Under the pieces are notes generated by a model. It was given only the letters and a program-made list of their open reading frames with translations. It did not search any database and was not told where the DNA came from. The translations under genes were made by a program, and so were the position numbers. From the NCBI RefSeq assembly GCF_027889715.1, contig NZ_JAPJZH010000018.1:43738-107737 (forward strand): a DNA stretch of 64,000 nucleotides. Direction: 5' to 3'. Below are positions 1-9,762 of the stretch, piece by piece (position 1 is the stretch's first letter; every line of letters begins with the position of its first letter). The DNA is from Allohoeflea poritis. Lineage in GTDB: Bacteria; Pseudomonadota; Alphaproteobacteria; Rhizobiales; Rhizobiaceae.

Positions 1-404
1 TCGCAGTGATGCATGCGGTGAATGCGCCACAATATGTGGAATTTGTGGCTCGCCACATGCTCCAGCCACACGGCGAAATCGAGGATCACGAAGGCGATGA
101 TGCCGGCGATCCAGGCCGGCGTTCCCAGAAGCGCGAAGAGGCCGTAGCCGTTCTCCTGCGCCCACAACGCGGTACCGACGGCCGCAAGCGGAAAGACGAC
201 CCGGAGCGCCAGCGATGAAATCACCAGGATCGACAGGTTGGTGAACCAGCGCTTTGCCTTGACCGCGCCCATCAGCTCGTCGCGTTCAAGCCGCGGGCTG
301 AAAAGCTCGAAGGCCGCCATTGAAAGGAAGATGGCGGCGAATGCGATCAGCCGCACCGTCGGCTCGGAGAGCCCGAACAGTTGCATCTGGATTTCCTGGT
401 CCAT
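1..404 (-). CDS. Fatty acid hydroxylase / sterol desaturase family protein (partial, C-terminus off the window)
   Basis: The reading frame opens at an ATG (complement of 402-404) and runs without a stop off the left edge, so about 134 N-terminal residues are visible. They show hydrophobic segments and, near the window edge, the histidine pattern EHVASHKF followed by HRMHH, which matches the first metal-binding His boxes (HxxxH, HxxHH) of the fatty acid hydroxylase superfamily. These are integral membrane di-iron enzymes acting on lipid chains or carotenoid/sterol-like substrates; the substrate cannot be told from this fragment. The TerB-like gene lies 61 bp upstream in the same direction, so they may be co-transcribed. 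Confidence 0.8.
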   Translation of the reverse strand, partial: MDQEIQMQLFGLSEPTVRLIAFAAIFLSMAAFELFSPRLERDELMGAVKAKRWFTNLSILVISSLALRVVFPLAAVGTALWAQENGYGLFALLGTPAWIAGIIAFVILDFAVWLEHVASHKFHILWRIHRMHHC

Positions 405-465
405 CTCTGGAATCTAGCGCCGGGTGATCGAAAACAAACCGGTCATGCCAGCGCTGTCCCGGCGC

Positions 466-879
466 TCAGTGGGTGCGGTAGCGGGCCATGGCGCCGCGCT
501 CGATGGCCGCGCAGGTCAGCTTGTCGAGGCTGAGCCGGTCGCGCAGGATCTGCAAGAGCCGCAGTTCCTCCTGTTCGACATGCAGATCGGCCGCCGCAAC
601 CTCGACCGCTAGCGCATAGGCCGTGTCGTAAAGATTGTGGGGCAGGGCGTCATGGATGATGAGAAGCACCGTGTCGAGCCCGTCCTGCTCGCTCAGGATC
701 GCGCCGCAATCCTTGGAAACCCGGACCAGCCGATCCTCGTCGAAATCCTGGAATATGGGCAGGGTGCGCGTGATATTGCCGATTTGCGCGAGCTCCGCAT
801 CGGTCATGGTCCGGTCGACCGCCGACATGGTGACCATGACATAGATGAGCGCGTCCTGAATGGTGATCGGGGATGTCAT
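466..879 (-). CDS. TerB-like (tellurite resistance TerB family) protein
   Basis: A 137-residue helical protein with no signal peptide or membrane segment. Its sequence (DALIYVMVTMSAVDRTMTDA, then a second half with VEVAAADLHVEQEELRLL) has the two acidic helical repeats typical of TerB-type domains, which may bind metal. I chose the ATG at 879 rather than the upstream in-frame start at 906 because an AAGGAC Shine-Dalgarno lies the right distance before it. The cellular role of single-domain TerB proteins in alphaproteobacteria is not settled, so tellurite resistance is a family name and not a demonstrated job here. It is probably co-transcribed with the downstream hydroxylase. Confidence 0.75.
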   Translation of the reverse strand: MTSPITIQDALIYVMVTMSAVDRTMTDAELAQIGNITRTLPIFQDFDEDRLVRVSKDCGAILSEQDGLDTVLLIIHDALPHNLYDTAYALAVEVAAADLHVEQEELRLLQILRDRLSLDKLTCAAIERGAMARYRTH

Positions 880-1170
880 GCAAGGTCCTTCTTGATCTTC
901 GCCCAACGGATCTGGCTGGGCCTAAACTATGGAGCGGCATAGCGCTGCGCAAGTTGCTTCATAAGCTGTGAATCGGTCATTTTGAAGCAAAATCTGCCGC
1001 ATTTCGCTCCGCAACGTCAAAAAGCGCGCCGGCCCGTCATTGACGCGAAGGGGCGCTCGGCATAGGTTCCGCTGCGCTGCAGCATGGGCGACGGGATTCA
1101 AGGACGACCCACGCCTTCCAGATTGGCTGCCGTAATACCATGAATTCGCAGGAATCCTGAAAGAAAGACG

Positions 1171-2835
1171 ATGAACACGCACCGCCAGACCCAGATCAGT
1201 CTCGATGAGGATATGATTGCGGCAGCGGCCGAGGCAAAGGCCTGGCCGTTCGAGGAGGCGCGCAAGATCGTCAAGCGCTACGAAAAGAGCGGTTATCCCG
1301 AGACGGTGCTCTTCGAGACCGGTTACGGGCCGTCCGGGCTGCCTCATATCGGCACTTTCGGCGAGGTTGCCCGCACGTCCATGGTGCGCCATGCATTCCG
1401 CGTGCTGACCCGCGACACCGTGAAAACGAAGATCCTGTGTTTTTCGGACGACATGGACGGCTTCCGCAAGGTGCCGACCAACCTTCCGAACCAGGAGATG
1501 CTGCAGAACTATATCGGCATGCCGCTGACCAGCGTGCCGGACCCGTTTTCCAGCGAGTACCCGTCCTTCGGCGCCGCCAACAATGCACGCCTGCGGGCCT
1601 TCCTCGATCGGTTCGGCTTCGAATACGAATTCGCGTCCTCGACGGAATATTACCAGAGCGGCCGCTTCGACGCGGCGCTGCGCCGCATGCTGGACGTCTA
1701 CGACAAGGTCATGGATATCATCCTGCCGACGCTTGGCGAGGAACGCCGCGCCACCTATTCGCCCTTCCTGCCCGTGTGCCAGCGCACCGGCAAGGTCCTG
1801 CAAGTGCCGATGACCGGCCGCAATGTCGAGGCCGGCACGGTCACCTATGTCGATCCGGAAACCGGCGAAGAAATCGAGACCCCTGTCACCGGCGGCCGGG
1901 TCAAGTGCCAGTGGAAGGCCGACTGGGCGCTGCGCTGGTACGCGCTCGGCGTCGACTATGAAATGGCCGGCAAGGACCTGATCGACAGCGTGACCCTGTC
2001 GTCTAAGATCTGCCGGGCGCTCGGAAAGCCGGCGCCGGAAGGCTTCAACTACGAACTCTTCCTCGATGAGAACGGTCAGAAAATCTCCAAGTCCAAGGGC
2101 AACGGCCTGACGATCGACGAGTGGCTGACCTATGCATCCGAGGAGAGCCTGGCGCTCTACATGTTCCAGAAGCCGAAGACAGCCAAGAAGCTCTATTTCG
2201 ACGTCATCCCGAAGGCGGTCGACGAGTATTTCTCGTTTCTCGGCGCTTATCCGCGGCAGGACTGGAAAAACCGGCTCGGCAATCCCGTCTGGCACCTGCA
2301 TGACGGCGATCCGCCGGCGCTCGACAATCCGGTGCCCTTCGCGATGCTGCTCAATCTCGTCAGCGCCTCGAACGCCGAGAACAGCGACGTTCTGTGGGGG
2401 TTCATCTCGCGCTATGCGCCGGGCGTGACGGCACAGACCCATCCGAAGCTCGATGAGCTGGTCGGCTACGCGATCCGTTACTTCAACGATTTCGTCAAGC
2501 CGACCAAGGTGTTCAGGCCTGCCGACGATGTCGAGCGGCAGGCGCTGACGGCGCTCGACAGCAAGCTGGCGGAGTTGCCCGATGATGCCGACGGCGCGGT
2601 CATCCAGGATGCGGTGCTGGATGTCGCGCGCGCCATCGAGCGCTACCAGGATCCGAACAAGAAGAGCCCGGATGGCGGTCCGGGCGTCTCGATCGCCTTC
2701 TTCCAGATGCTTTACCAGGTGCTTCTGGGGCAGGAGCGCGGGCCGCGTTTCGGATCCTTCGTCGCGCTCTACGGCATTGGCGAGACCCGCGCGCTTATCG
2801 CAAAGGCACTGGCAGGGGATCTTGCAGCGGGCTGA
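1171..2835 (+). CDS. lysK: Lysyl-tRNA synthetase, class I
   Basis: A 554-residue cytoplasmic enzyme that charges tRNA-Lys. The Rossmann-fold HIGH motif appears as PHIGT (residues 58-62) within [13 protein letters not shown], and the KMSKS loop as KISKSKG (304-310); this is the class I enzyme, the usual LysRS of many alphaproteobacteria, not the class II LysS. The helical C-terminal anticodon-binding region follows the KMSKS loop. The start at 1171 has a GAAAGAAAG purine tract before it. The 3' end overlaps the convergent thermonuclease-like gene by 41 bp. A 678-residue open frame on the opposite strand is only a shadow of this gene's codon bias. Confidence 0.97.
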   Translation: MNTHRQTQISLDEDMIAAAAEAKAWPFEEARKIVKRYEKSGYPETVLFETGYGPSGLPHIGTFGEVARTSMVRHAFRVLTRDTVKTKILCFSDDMDGFRKVPTNLPNQEMLQNYIGMPLTSVPDPFSSEYPSFGAANNARLRAFLDRFGFEYEFASSTEYYQSGRFDAALRRMLDVYDKVMDIILPTLGEERRATYSPFLPVCQRTGKVLQVPMTGRNVEAGTVTYVDPETGEEIETPVTGGRVKCQWKADWALRWYALGVDYEMAGKDLIDSVTLSSKICRALGKPAPEGFNYELFLDENGQKISKSKGNGLTIDEWLTYASEESLALYMFQKPKTAKKLYFDVIPKAVDEYFSFLGAYPRQDWKNRLGNPVWHLHDGDPPALDNPVPFAMLLNLVSASNAENSDVLWGFISRYAPGVTAQTHPKLDELVGYAIRYFNDFVKPTKVFRPADDVERQALTALDSKLAELPDDADGAVIQDAVLDVARAIERYQDPNKKSPDGGPGVSIAFFQMLYQVLLGQERGPRFGSFVALYGIGETRALIAKALAGDLAAG

Positions 2836-3565
2836 CGCTGTCGGAGGACACCGACTGCCCGCTGTCGGGAACCGATGACGCGCCGCGCGGGTCGCTGCCG
2901 AAAATGCCCCTGGCTTCCTTTTGCGCGGTCGCGCCCAGATCGGCATATCTGCTGCCAACGAATGCGCGCGCCCAGCCGCGGCTTGCCAGCCAGGCTGCCG
3001 GGTCCTGCTTGCCGACGAGGCAGGTGACGACGATGATTTCGCGCCAGCGCTCCTCCGGCAGGTTGCAGGACAGCGAACGCCCGCCGACGAAATTGCGAAA
3101 TGCGGTCCGTGCGATGATGCCGCACGGCCACAGCCGGCCTTCCTGGTCCGTGCAGGTATCGTCGGGGTCGGTCACAACAATCCCCTTGAGGCGCAGCCCG
3201 CCCTCCGGAAAGACGATCTCGCCGGCGGCGATCACCAACGGCTTGTGCAGCAGGGTCGGGCGCGGACCGGTTGCCCGTTCGACCGTCGGCGTTAGCGGAG
3301 CCCGCGGCGCAATGCGCTCCAGTTGTACGGCATTTTGCGCAAACGGCGTGGCGAATTGCTCCGGTGCGATGGCGCGGGGCGCCGCCCCGTCCGCAGCGCC
3401 GGCGATTTCGTTTGGGCTCTCATCGGACCAGACGGGTCCGGCCGCGTCGCCCCGGGAATTTCCGGAGGGATCGGGCGCCAGCAGATAGAGCGCGAAGCCG
3501 ACGGCAAGAACAATGGCCAGGATGGCCACGGGCCTCAGAAAGCGTCCTGGCCCCGGCCGCAACAT
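2795..3565 (-). CDS. Membrane-anchored thermonuclease-like (SNase-fold) protein, probably catalytically degenerate
   Basis: A 256-residue protein with an N-terminal membrane anchor or uncleaved signal ([20 protein letters not shown]), a disordered linker, and a C-terminal region that follows the staphylococcal-nuclease pattern: GLRLKGI, then [29 protein letters not shown] and [13 protein letters not shown]. The first and last active-site arginines of SNases have likely counterparts, but the IDAPE segment that supplies the catalytic glutamate reads VVTDPDDTC. Four cysteines in this domain may form disulfides, which suits an exported protein. I take the ATG at 3565 because it overlaps the regulator's stop codon (TAATG), indicating translational coupling; an ATG at 3580 is also possible. 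Nuclease activity is uncertain. Confidence 0.7.
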   Translation of the reverse strand: MLRPGPGRFLRPVAILAIVLAVGFALYLLAPDPSGNSRGDAAGPVWSDESPNEIAGAADGAAPRAIAPEQFATPFAQNAVQLERIAPRAPLTPTVERATGPRPTLLHKPLVIAAGEIVFPEGGLRLKGIVVTDPDDTCTDQEGRLWPCGIIARTAFRNFVGGRSLSCNLPEERWREIIVVTCLVGKQDPAAWLASRGWARAFVGSRYADLGATAQKEARGIFGSDPRGASSVPDSGQSVSSDSVSPLQDPLPVPLR

Positions 3566-4203
3566 TACTGGCTGGCCCATACGATTCGGGCGATCCAGTC
3601 GATCTCGCCCATGCCGAAGCTCCTGTCGGCGTGCTCCGGGTTGAGCGATGCGAGTTCGACACGATCCGGCGCGTATTTGCGCAACATCTTGGCCATGATC
3701 TCGCCGTCCCGCGTCCTGACGACCACGCGGTCGCCGGTGCGCACCGTCGCCTCGGGGTCGACGATCAGCGTGTCGCCGTCGCGGTAGAGCGGCAGCATGG
3801 ATTCGCCCTGGATCTTCAGCGCATAGGCATGGCGCGCGGTGGCTGCGGGAAGCTCCACGACATCCCAGCCATGGCCGGTCGGAAAGCCGCCATCGTCGAA
3901 ATAGCCGCCGGCGCCGGCCTGGGCCGAACCGAGCAGCGGCACGGCTGAAGATGCTGTCCCGGCTTCTGAGCCTGAACCGTTTGCGAGGCCGGCGAATTCG
4001 GTCAGCGAGCAGCCGGTCGCTTCGAGGATGCGCGAGACGGATTCGGTCGACGGCCAGCGCTGCCGGCCATCGGCCGCCAGCCGTTTCGAGCGGTTGAATG
4101 CCGTCGGATCGAGCCCGGCGCGGCGCGCCAGCGCCGAAACGGATAGACCGTTATGCTCCGCAAGCGTGTCGATGGCCGACCATATCTGCTTGTGCGACAA
4201 CAT
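3565..4203 (-). CDS. Helix-turn-helix transcriptional regulator with S24 (LexA-like) peptidase domain
   Basis: A 212-residue protein with an N-terminal HTH (about residues 15-70, SVSALARRAGLDPTAFNRSK) and a C-terminal S24 peptidase domain. The expected catalytic serine is in GESMLP (Ser135) and the lysine in EIMAKML (Lys172). An Ala-Gly pair in AQAGAGGYF lies where CI/LexA-type proteins self-cleave. I prefer the ATG at 4203 because the family normally begins near this HTH; an upstream ATG at 4248 would add 15 residues. Proteins of this layout ending in ARIVWASQ are conserved in rhizobia; their targets are mostly unknown. It is translationally coupled to the thermonuclease-like gene, so the two probably act together. 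Confidence 0.85.
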   Translation of the reverse strand: MLSHKQIWSAIDTLAEHNGLSVSALARRAGLDPTAFNRSKRLAADGRQRWPSTESVSRILEATGCSLTEFAGLANGSGSEAGTASSAVPLLGSAQAGAGGYFDDGGFPTGHGWDVVELPAATARHAYALKIQGESMLPLYRDGDTLIVDPEATVRTGDRVVVRTRDGEIMAKMLRKYAPDRVELASLNPEHADRSFGMGEIDWIARIVWASQ

Positions 4204-4292
4204 CGTCTGGTCCCGGTTGAACTGACCGAACAAGTCGAACGGATTCAACCATTTCTAGACCAGGCTGAGGCTAATTTGAAGCCGGACCTGCT

Positions 4293-4907
4293 CTACGGTG
4301 TGTACGGCGCGCGCCCGGTTTGCAACGCATGTTCCAGCAGTTCGATGCGGTCCTGGCCCCAGAACACCTCGCCATTGAGCACATAGGCCGGCACGCCCAC
4401 CGCATCGGCGGCGACCGCTTCCTCGGAATTGCGTGCCCAGATAGCGGCGATATCGTCCGATTGCGCGCGCTCCAGTATGGCCTCGGCGTCAAAGCCGCAA
4501 TCGGTCAGGATGCCGGCAATGACGCCCCGGTCGGCAAGGTCGCGATCCTCTGCCCAGACGCCGGCAAGAACCTTGCGCATATAATCGAACGGATCCTTGC
4601 CGGCTTCCGTCAGGGCGATGACGGCCTGATCGGCGAGTGTCGTGTCGACCGGCCAGAATTTCGGTTTCGTATTGACCGGCAAGCCGCGATAGTCGGCGAC
4701 CCGCTGTATCTCTATGAGGCGGTAGCGCTGGCGCACCGGCGGGCGCTTTGCCGGCGGCACGGCGCCCGATACTTCCCACAATGCGAAGAGGTTGACGGGC
4801 TTGTAGGCGATCTGCGCGCCTTGCCGTCGTGCCGCCTCGCCGAGCGCTTCATGGCCGAGATAGGTGAAAGGCGAAGCGCCGTAGAAATAATAGTCGATGA
4901 CAGCCAT
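4293..4907 (-). CDS. 2-hydroxychromene-2-carboxylate isomerase family protein (DsbA/GST-kappa fold)
   Basis: A 204-residue cytoplasmic protein of the thioredoxin-like GST-kappa/HCCA isomerase family. It opens with IDYYFYGASPFTYLG, where the serine after A is the glutathione-interacting residue of the family, and carries the conserved GVPAYVLNGEVFWGQDRIELL segment that includes the cis-proline (VP). In naphthalene degraders such enzymes isomerise 2-hydroxychromene-2-carboxylate; no aromatic pathway is present nearby, so the substrate here is unknown and a general glutathione-dependent isomerase or reductase role is possible. It appears to be a single-gene unit. Confidence 0.85.
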   Translation of the reverse strand: MAVIDYYFYGASPFTYLGHEALGEAARRQGAQIAYKPVNLFALWEVSGAVPPAKRPPVRQRYRLIEIQRVADYRGLPVNTKPKFWPVDTTLADQAVIALTEAGKDPFDYMRKVLAGVWAEDRDLADRGVIAGILTDCGFDAEAILERAQSDDIAAIWARNSEEAVAADAVGVPAYVLNGEVFWGQDRIELLEHALQTGRAPYTP

Positions 4908-4999
4908 GCTTGCTCCCCGGATTATACGTCGGATCCCGCCCTTTGCCTCCGAAGTAGCACGCGGGCGGTCTCCGGCAAGGCGGCAGTGGGAATCTTCTC

Positions 5000-5028
5000 A
5001 AAAAAAAGCGGGCCTTGGAGCCCGCTTT
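5000..5028 (-). terminator. Intrinsic terminator of the fad-like operon
   Basis: A nine-base-pair perfect stem (AAAGCGGGC at 5005-5013 with GCCCGCTTT at 5020-5028) and a six-base loop, followed on the minus strand by a run of eight T (5007-5000). It begins 20 bp after the fadJ stop codon. Confidence 0.9.
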
Positions 5029-5048
5029 GATGCTTGTCGCCGGGGCAG

Positions 5049-7262
5049 CTAGGCCGCCTGGCCGATCCCCGCGCCCGCGCCGAACCGCGCGTAGAAGGTC
5101 TCGCCATTCGCCGCCATCTCCTTCAAGAGCGGTGTCGGCTTGAAATGTTCGCCGTGCCGGGATGCGAGATCGTCGCACATGTCGACGAATGCCTTGACGC
5201 CGAGCCCGTCAATATAGGACAGCGCCCCGCCGGTATAGGGCGCGAAACCGAAGCCGAGGATCGAGCCGATATCGGCCTCGCGCGGATCGGTGACGATACC
5301 CTCTTCCATGGTCCGCGCCGCTTCCAGCGCGATGGTTGCCAGGAAGCGCCGCTTGACCTCGTCGACGCTGACATCGTCCGGGTCCTGCTGCGGGTAAAGG
5401 TCCTTCAGCTCGGGCCAGAGATGCTTCTTGGCCGGTTTTGCCGGATAGTCGTAGAAGCCCTTGCCGTTCTTGCGGCCGAGCCGTCCATGCGTGTCGACCA
5501 TCGTGTCGATGAGCTCGACGTGGCGCGGATCGACCGCGCCTTCGCCGAGATCGGCGATCGTCGCGCGGTTGACCTTCTGCGACAGGTCGATCGCCACTTC
5601 GTCATTGAGCGCCAGCGGTCCGACCGGCATGCCCGTCATCTTGGCGATGTTCTCGATCATCGCCGGCGGAATGCCCTCGATCAGCATGCTGTAGGCCTCG
5701 GTCATGTAGCGCATCACGCAGCGATTGACGTAGAAGCCGCGCGTATCGTTGACCACGATCGGCGTTTTCTTGATCGCCTGGACGTAATCCAGCGCCACGG
5801 CAAGCGCCTTGTCACCGGTTTTTTCGCCGAGAATGATCTCGACCAGCATCATCTTGTCGACCGGCGAGAAAAAGTGGATGCCGACGAAATCGTCCGGCCG
5901 CCGCGAATTCTCTGCAAGGCCGGTGATCGGCAGGGTCGAGGTGTTGGAGGCGAACACGGACCCCGGCGCAAGCACCGCTTCGGCTGCTTCGGTCACCGTC
6001 TTCTTGATGCCCCGGTCCTCGAACACTGCCTCGATCACGAGGTCGGCGCCGTCGAGCGCGGCATAGTCGGTGGTCGGCGTGATCAGCGACAGCAACGCTT
6101 CGCCGTCTTCCTCGCTCATCCGGCGCTTCTTGACCGCGGCGGCAACGAGGTCCTGCGAGTGAGCCTTGCCCTTGTCGGCCGCGTTCTGGTCGCGGTCGAT
6201 CAGCACGACCGGAATGCCCGCCTTGGCGGTCACAAAGGCAATGCCCGCACCCATGAAGCCGGCGCCGACAACGCCGATCTTGGAGAACTTGGTCTTTTCA
6301 ATGCCGGCCGGGCGGCGCGCGCCCTTGTTGAGCTCCTGCAGCGAGACGAACAGCGAGCGCACCATGGCATAGGCTTCCGGCGTTTGCAGGATTTCGGTGA
6401 AGTAGCGCTGCTCGATGCGAAGGCCGGTGTCGAACGGCACCTGCAGGCCCTCATAGACGCATTTGATAATGGCGATCGCCGCCGGGTAATTGGCATAGGA
6501 CTGCTTGCGCAGATTGGCCGAAACAGCCGGCCACAACTGTGCGCCCTGCGGGCTCCAGATGGCGCCGCCCGGCAGTTTGAAGCCCTTCTCGTCCCAGGGC
6601 TGAACCGGCTTCAGCCCGTCGCGGATCATCTGCTTGGCCGTCTCGATCAGCTTGTCCGGCTCGGCGATCTCGTGGATCAGACCCAGCGACTTGGCCTTTT
6701 TCGGCGACAGGTTCTGACCTGTCGTCATCATCATCAGCGCGTCCTGCTGGTTGGTCAGGCGCGGAACGCGCTGGGTGCCGCCGGCACCGGGGAAGATGCC
6801 GACCTTGACTTCCGGCAGCGCCATCTTGACGTCCTTGCCGTCGGCGGCGACGCGTCCGTGGCAGGCCAGCGACATTTCGAACGCACCGCCCATGCACACG
6901 CCGTTGATAGCCGAGACCCACGGCTTGCCGCAGGTCTCCAGCTTGCGGAACAGGCCCGTCATGCGGCCGACCTGGTCAAACAGCGCCTTTGAGACGCCGC
7001 TCGGATCCTTGGCGCGTTCTTCCTGGATGCGCTCGAACACCGAGTTCATCATGGTCAGGTCCGCGCCGCCGGAGAAGGTCGATTTGCCCGAGGTGATGAC
7101 GGCGCCCTTGACGGCCTCGTCATTGGTGACCTGATCGACGATGGCGTCGAGTTCGTCCAGCACCTCCAGGGTGAAGACGTTCATGGTCTTGTCGGCCATG
7201 TCCCACGTGATGAGGGCGATGCCGTCCGAGTCGGTTTCGATCGTGAAGTTCTTGTAGCTCAT
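5049..7262 (-). CDS. fadJ: Multifunctional beta-oxidation protein: enoyl-CoA hydratase / 3-hydroxyacyl-CoA dehydrogenase
   Basis: A 737-residue fusion enzyme. The N-terminal crotonase half (about 1-190) has the oxyanion-hole segments SGGADL and [10 protein letters not shown]; the NAD-binding half begins at [14 protein letters not shown] (about 315) and carries [15 protein letters not shown], followed by two C-terminal dehydrogenase domains. It hydrates trans-2-enoyl-CoA and oxidises the L-3-hydroxyacyl-CoA. The ATG at 7262 is preceded by AGGGA and gives the usual N-terminus, MSYKNF. It is the last gene of a four-gene operon and lies 17 bp after the thiolase stop, followed directly by an intrinsic terminator. 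Confidence 0.95.
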   Translation of the reverse strand: MSYKNFTIETDSDGIALITWDMADKTMNVFTLEVLDELDAIVDQVTNDEAVKGAVITSGKSTFSGGADLTMMNSVFERIQEERAKDPSGVSKALFDQVGRMTGLFRKLETCGKPWVSAINGVCMGGAFEMSLACHGRVAADGKDVKMALPEVKVGIFPGAGGTQRVPRLTNQQDALMMMTTGQNLSPKKAKSLGLIHEIAEPDKLIETAKQMIRDGLKPVQPWDEKGFKLPGGAIWSPQGAQLWPAVSANLRKQSYANYPAAIAIIKCVYEGLQVPFDTGLRIEQRYFTEILQTPEAYAMVRSLFVSLQELNKGARRPAGIEKTKFSKIGVVGAGFMGAGIAFVTAKAGIPVVLIDRDQNAADKGKAHSQDLVAAAVKKRRMSEEDGEALLSLITPTTDYAALDGADLVIEAVFEDRGIKKTVTEAAEAVLAPGSVFASNTSTLPITGLAENSRRPDDFVGIHFFSPVDKMMLVEIILGEKTGDKALAVALDYVQAIKKTPIVVNDTRGFYVNRCVMRYMTEAYSMLIEGIPPAMIENIAKMTGMPVGPLALNDEVAIDLSQKVNRATIADLGEGAVDPRHVELIDTMVDTHGRLGRKNGKGFYDYPAKPAKKHLWPELKDLYPQQDPDDVSVDEVKRRFLATIALEAARTMEEGIVTDPREADIGSILGFGFAPYTGGALSYIDGLGVKAFVDMCDDLASRHGEHFKPTPLLKEMAANGETFYARFGAGAGIGQAA

Positions 7263-7279
7263 CTGGTCAGTCCCTGTCT

Positions 7280-8488
7280 TCAAACGCGCTCGATGATGGT
7301 CGCCGTGCCCATGCCGGCGCCGATGCACAATGTGACGAGCGCCGTGTTGAGGTCGCGCCGTTCGAGTTCGTCGAGCACCGTGCCGAGGATCATCGCGCCG
7401 GTCGCGCCCAGCGGATGGCCCATGGCGATGGCGCCGCCATTGACGTTGATCTTGTCGTGCGGAATTTCGAGCGCCTGCATGTAGCGCAGGACGACGGAGG
7501 CAAAGGCCTCGTTCAGTTCGAAGAGATCGATATCGTCGCGTGTCATGCCGGCGCGGTCGAGCAGCTTGCGCGTCACATCCACCGGACCGGTCAGCATCAG
7601 CGCCGGGTCGGAGCCGATATTGGAGAACGCCCGGATTTTCGCGCGCGGCTTCAGGCCCATCTTCCGGCCGCCTTCTTCGGAACCCATCAGGATGGCCGCG
7701 GCGCCGTCGACAATGCCGGACGAGTTGCCGGCGTGGTGGACATGCTTGACCATCTCGACATCCGGATGCGCCTGTACCGCGACAGCGTCGAAACCGCCCA
7801 TTTCGCCCATGATCTCGAAAGAGGCGTTGAGCGACGCCAGGCTCTGCATGTCGGTGCCGGGGCGCATGTGCTCGTCATGGTCGAGGATGGTCAGGCCGTT
7901 CTGGTCCTTGACGGGAATGACCGAGTTCTTGAAATAGCCTTTTTCCCAGGCATGGGCGGCGCGTTTCTGGCTTTCCACCGAATAGGCGTCGACCTCGTCG
8001 CGCGAGAAACCGTATTTCGTGGCGATCAGGTCGGCGGAGACGCCCTGCGGCATGAAATAGGCCGGAAGGTTGACGGACGGGTCCATGAACCACGCGCCGC
8101 CGGACATGCCGATGCCGACGCGCGACATGGATTCGACGCCGCCGGTGATCACGATGTCGTCGGCGCCCTGGCCGATCTTGGCCGCGCCCATATTCACGGC
8201 ATCGAGGCCGGAAGCACAGAAACGGTTGATCTGCATGCCGGGCGCTTCGGTCGCGTAGCCGGCCTCGAAGATCGAGGCGCGGGCGATGTCGCCGCCGGCT
8301 TCCATGACCGGATCGACACAGCCGAACACAACGTCGTCCAGTTGCGAAGTGTCGAGTTCGTTGCGGTCGCGCACGGCCTCCAGCACTTTCGCGCCAAGTC
8401 GCACGGAAGGCACCTCATGCAGGCTACCGTCCTTCTTGCCGCGCCCGCGCGGGGTGCGCACATGATCGTAAATAAAGGCATCAGCCAT
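7280..8488 (-). CDS. fadA: Acetyl-CoA C-acyltransferase (3-ketoacyl-CoA thiolase)
   Basis: A 402-residue thiolase. The acyl-enzyme cysteine is Cys91 in [10 protein letters not shown]; the C-terminal catalytic pair is His358 in [11 protein letters not shown] and Cys388 in [13 protein letters not shown] supplies the conserved Asn. It cleaves 3-ketoacyl-CoA with CoA to acetyl-CoA and a shortened acyl-CoA, the last step of beta-oxidation. It sits between an acyl-CoA dehydrogenase (13 bp) and FadJ (17 bp) in one transcription unit, which argues for a catabolic thiolase and not the biosynthetic PhaA type. Confidence 0.95.
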   Translation of the reverse strand: MADAFIYDHVRTPRGRGKKDGSLHEVPSVRLGAKVLEAVRDRNELDTSQLDDVVFGCVDPVMEAGGDIARASIFEAGYATEAPGMQINRFCASGLDAVNMGAAKIGQGADDIVITGGVESMSRVGIGMSGGAWFMDPSVNLPAYFMPQGVSADLIATKYGFSRDEVDAYSVESQKRAAHAWEKGYFKNSVIPVKDQNGLTILDHDEHMRPGTDMQSLASLNASFEIMGEMGGFDAVAVQAHPDVEMVKHVHHAGNSSGIVDGAAAILMGSEEGGRKMGLKPRAKIRAFSNIGSDPALMLTGPVDVTRKLLDRAGMTRDDIDLFELNEAFASVVLRYMQALEIPHDKINVNGGAIAMGHPLGATGAMILGTVLDELERRDLNTALVTLCIGAGMGTATIIERV

Positions 8489-8501
8489 TGTTCAATTCTC
8501 C

Positions 8502-9674
8502 TCAAAGGCTCCGTGCGATTAACAGTTTCATGATTTCGTTCGTTCCGCCGTAAATGCGCTGCACGCGCGCATCGCGGAACATGCGTGCGATCGGGTATTC
8601 ATTCATGTAGCCATAGCCGCCATGCAGTTGCAGGCATTCGTCCACCAGCTTGCACTGCAGATCGGTGAGCATGTATTTCGCCATCGAGGCGGTCGCCGGC
8701 GTCAGTTCGCCCTTCAGGTGCTGTTCGACACAGTGATTGACGAAGACGCGCGCCATGGTGGCTTCCGATTTCAGTTCGGCCAGCTTGAACTGGGTGTTCT
8801 GGAATTCGATGACCGCTTTGCCGAAGGCCTTGCGCTCGCGCACATAGTCGATGGTCATTGCCAGCGCCCGTTCGATCATCGAGATCGCCTGGTTGGCAAT
8901 CAGCAGGCGTTCCTGCGGCAATTCGGTCATCAGCTGGATGAAGCCCTGTCCCTCTTCCGGTCCGAGCAGGTTCGCCGTCGGGATGCGCACATCGTTGAAG
9001 AACAGCTCCGATGTGTCGTTGGCCTTCAGGCCCACCTTGTCGAGATTGCGGCCGCGTTCGAAACCTTCGACCTCGTCGGTCTCGACAATCATCAGGGACG
9101 TGCCCTTGGCGCCGGCCGTCGGATCGGTCTTGGTCACGACGATGATCAGATTGGCGTTCTGACCGTTGGTGATGAACGTCTTGGAGCCGTTGACGAGGTA
9201 ATGATTGCCGTCCTTGCGGGCCGTCGTCTTGACGCCCTGGAGGTCGGAACCGGCGCCCGGTTCCGTCATGGCGATGGCGCCGATGAGTTCGCCGGTGGCG
9301 AGCCTTGGAAGCCAGCGCCGTTTCTGTTCCTCCGATCCGTGATGCAGGATGTAGGGAACGACGATGGCGTTGTGCAGCGCGATGCCGAAACCGTCGACGC
9401 CGGCATGGCCGATCGCCTCGGTGATGATTGCCTCATGCGCGTAGCTGCCGCCCGAACCGCCATATTCTTCCGGCACCGAAGCACAGAGCAGCCCGGCCGA
9501 CCCGGCCTTTTCCCAGGCCTCGCGCTCGACGATCTCTTCCTTCTCATAGCGCTCGTAATGCGGCGCGATCTCCGTTTCCATGAAACGGTTGGCCATGTCC
9601 TGGAGCATCGACAGATCGTCGCTCATCCATTCGGGTCTTGGAACGTCGAGAACCCCGGCAGGCATGGTGGGCAT
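8502..9674 (-). CDS. Acyl-CoA dehydrogenase (long-chain/ACADL-like)
   Basis: A 390-residue flavoprotein with the family layout: helical N-domain, middle beta-domain ([18 protein letters not shown] binds the flavin and substrate) and helical C-domain ([18 protein letters not shown]). The end motif reads [10 protein letters not shown], in which Gly replaces the Glu used as base in medium-chain enzymes; this is the long-chain/isovaleryl pattern, where the base comes from an earlier helix. It oxidises acyl-CoA to trans-2-enoyl-CoA and passes electrons to ETF. The ATG at 9674 has GGAGG eight bases upstream. It is the second gene of the operon. Confidence 0.93.
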   Translation of the reverse strand: MPTMPAGVLDVPRPEWMSDDLSMLQDMANRFMETEIAPHYERYEKEEIVEREAWEKAGSAGLLCASVPEEYGGSGGSYAHEAIITEAIGHAGVDGFGIALHNAIVVPYILHHGSEEQKRRWLPRLATGELIGAIAMTEPGAGSDLQGVKTTARKDGNHYLVNGSKTFITNGQNANLIIVVTKTDPTAGAKGTSLMIVETDEVEGFERGRNLDKVGLKANDTSELFFNDVRIPTANLLGPEEGQGFIQLMTELPQERLLIANQAISMIERALAMTIDYVRERKAFGKAVIEFQNTQFKLAELKSEATMARVFVNHCVEQHLKGELTPATASMAKYMLTDLQCKLVDECLQLHGGYGYMNEYPIARMFRDARVQRIYGGTNEIMKLLIARSL

Positions 9675-9762
9675 GCATTTTCCTCCGCGAGAATGTCCGG
9701 GCGGGCCGGACACGTCTATTCAAATGTGGTGCCGGTGTGCCGGGCTGCAAGCCCGGCAGGCT

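Noticed and set aside
922..2958. 678-residue open frame antisense to lysK
   Set aside because: Its sequence is Arg/Leu/Asp-rich with no domain pattern and it exactly covers lysK on the other strand; it is a codon-bias shadow.
5034..6992. 652-residue open frame antisense to fadJ
   Set aside because: A codon-bias shadow of a well-supported gene; low-complexity Arg/His-rich sequence without recognisable domains.
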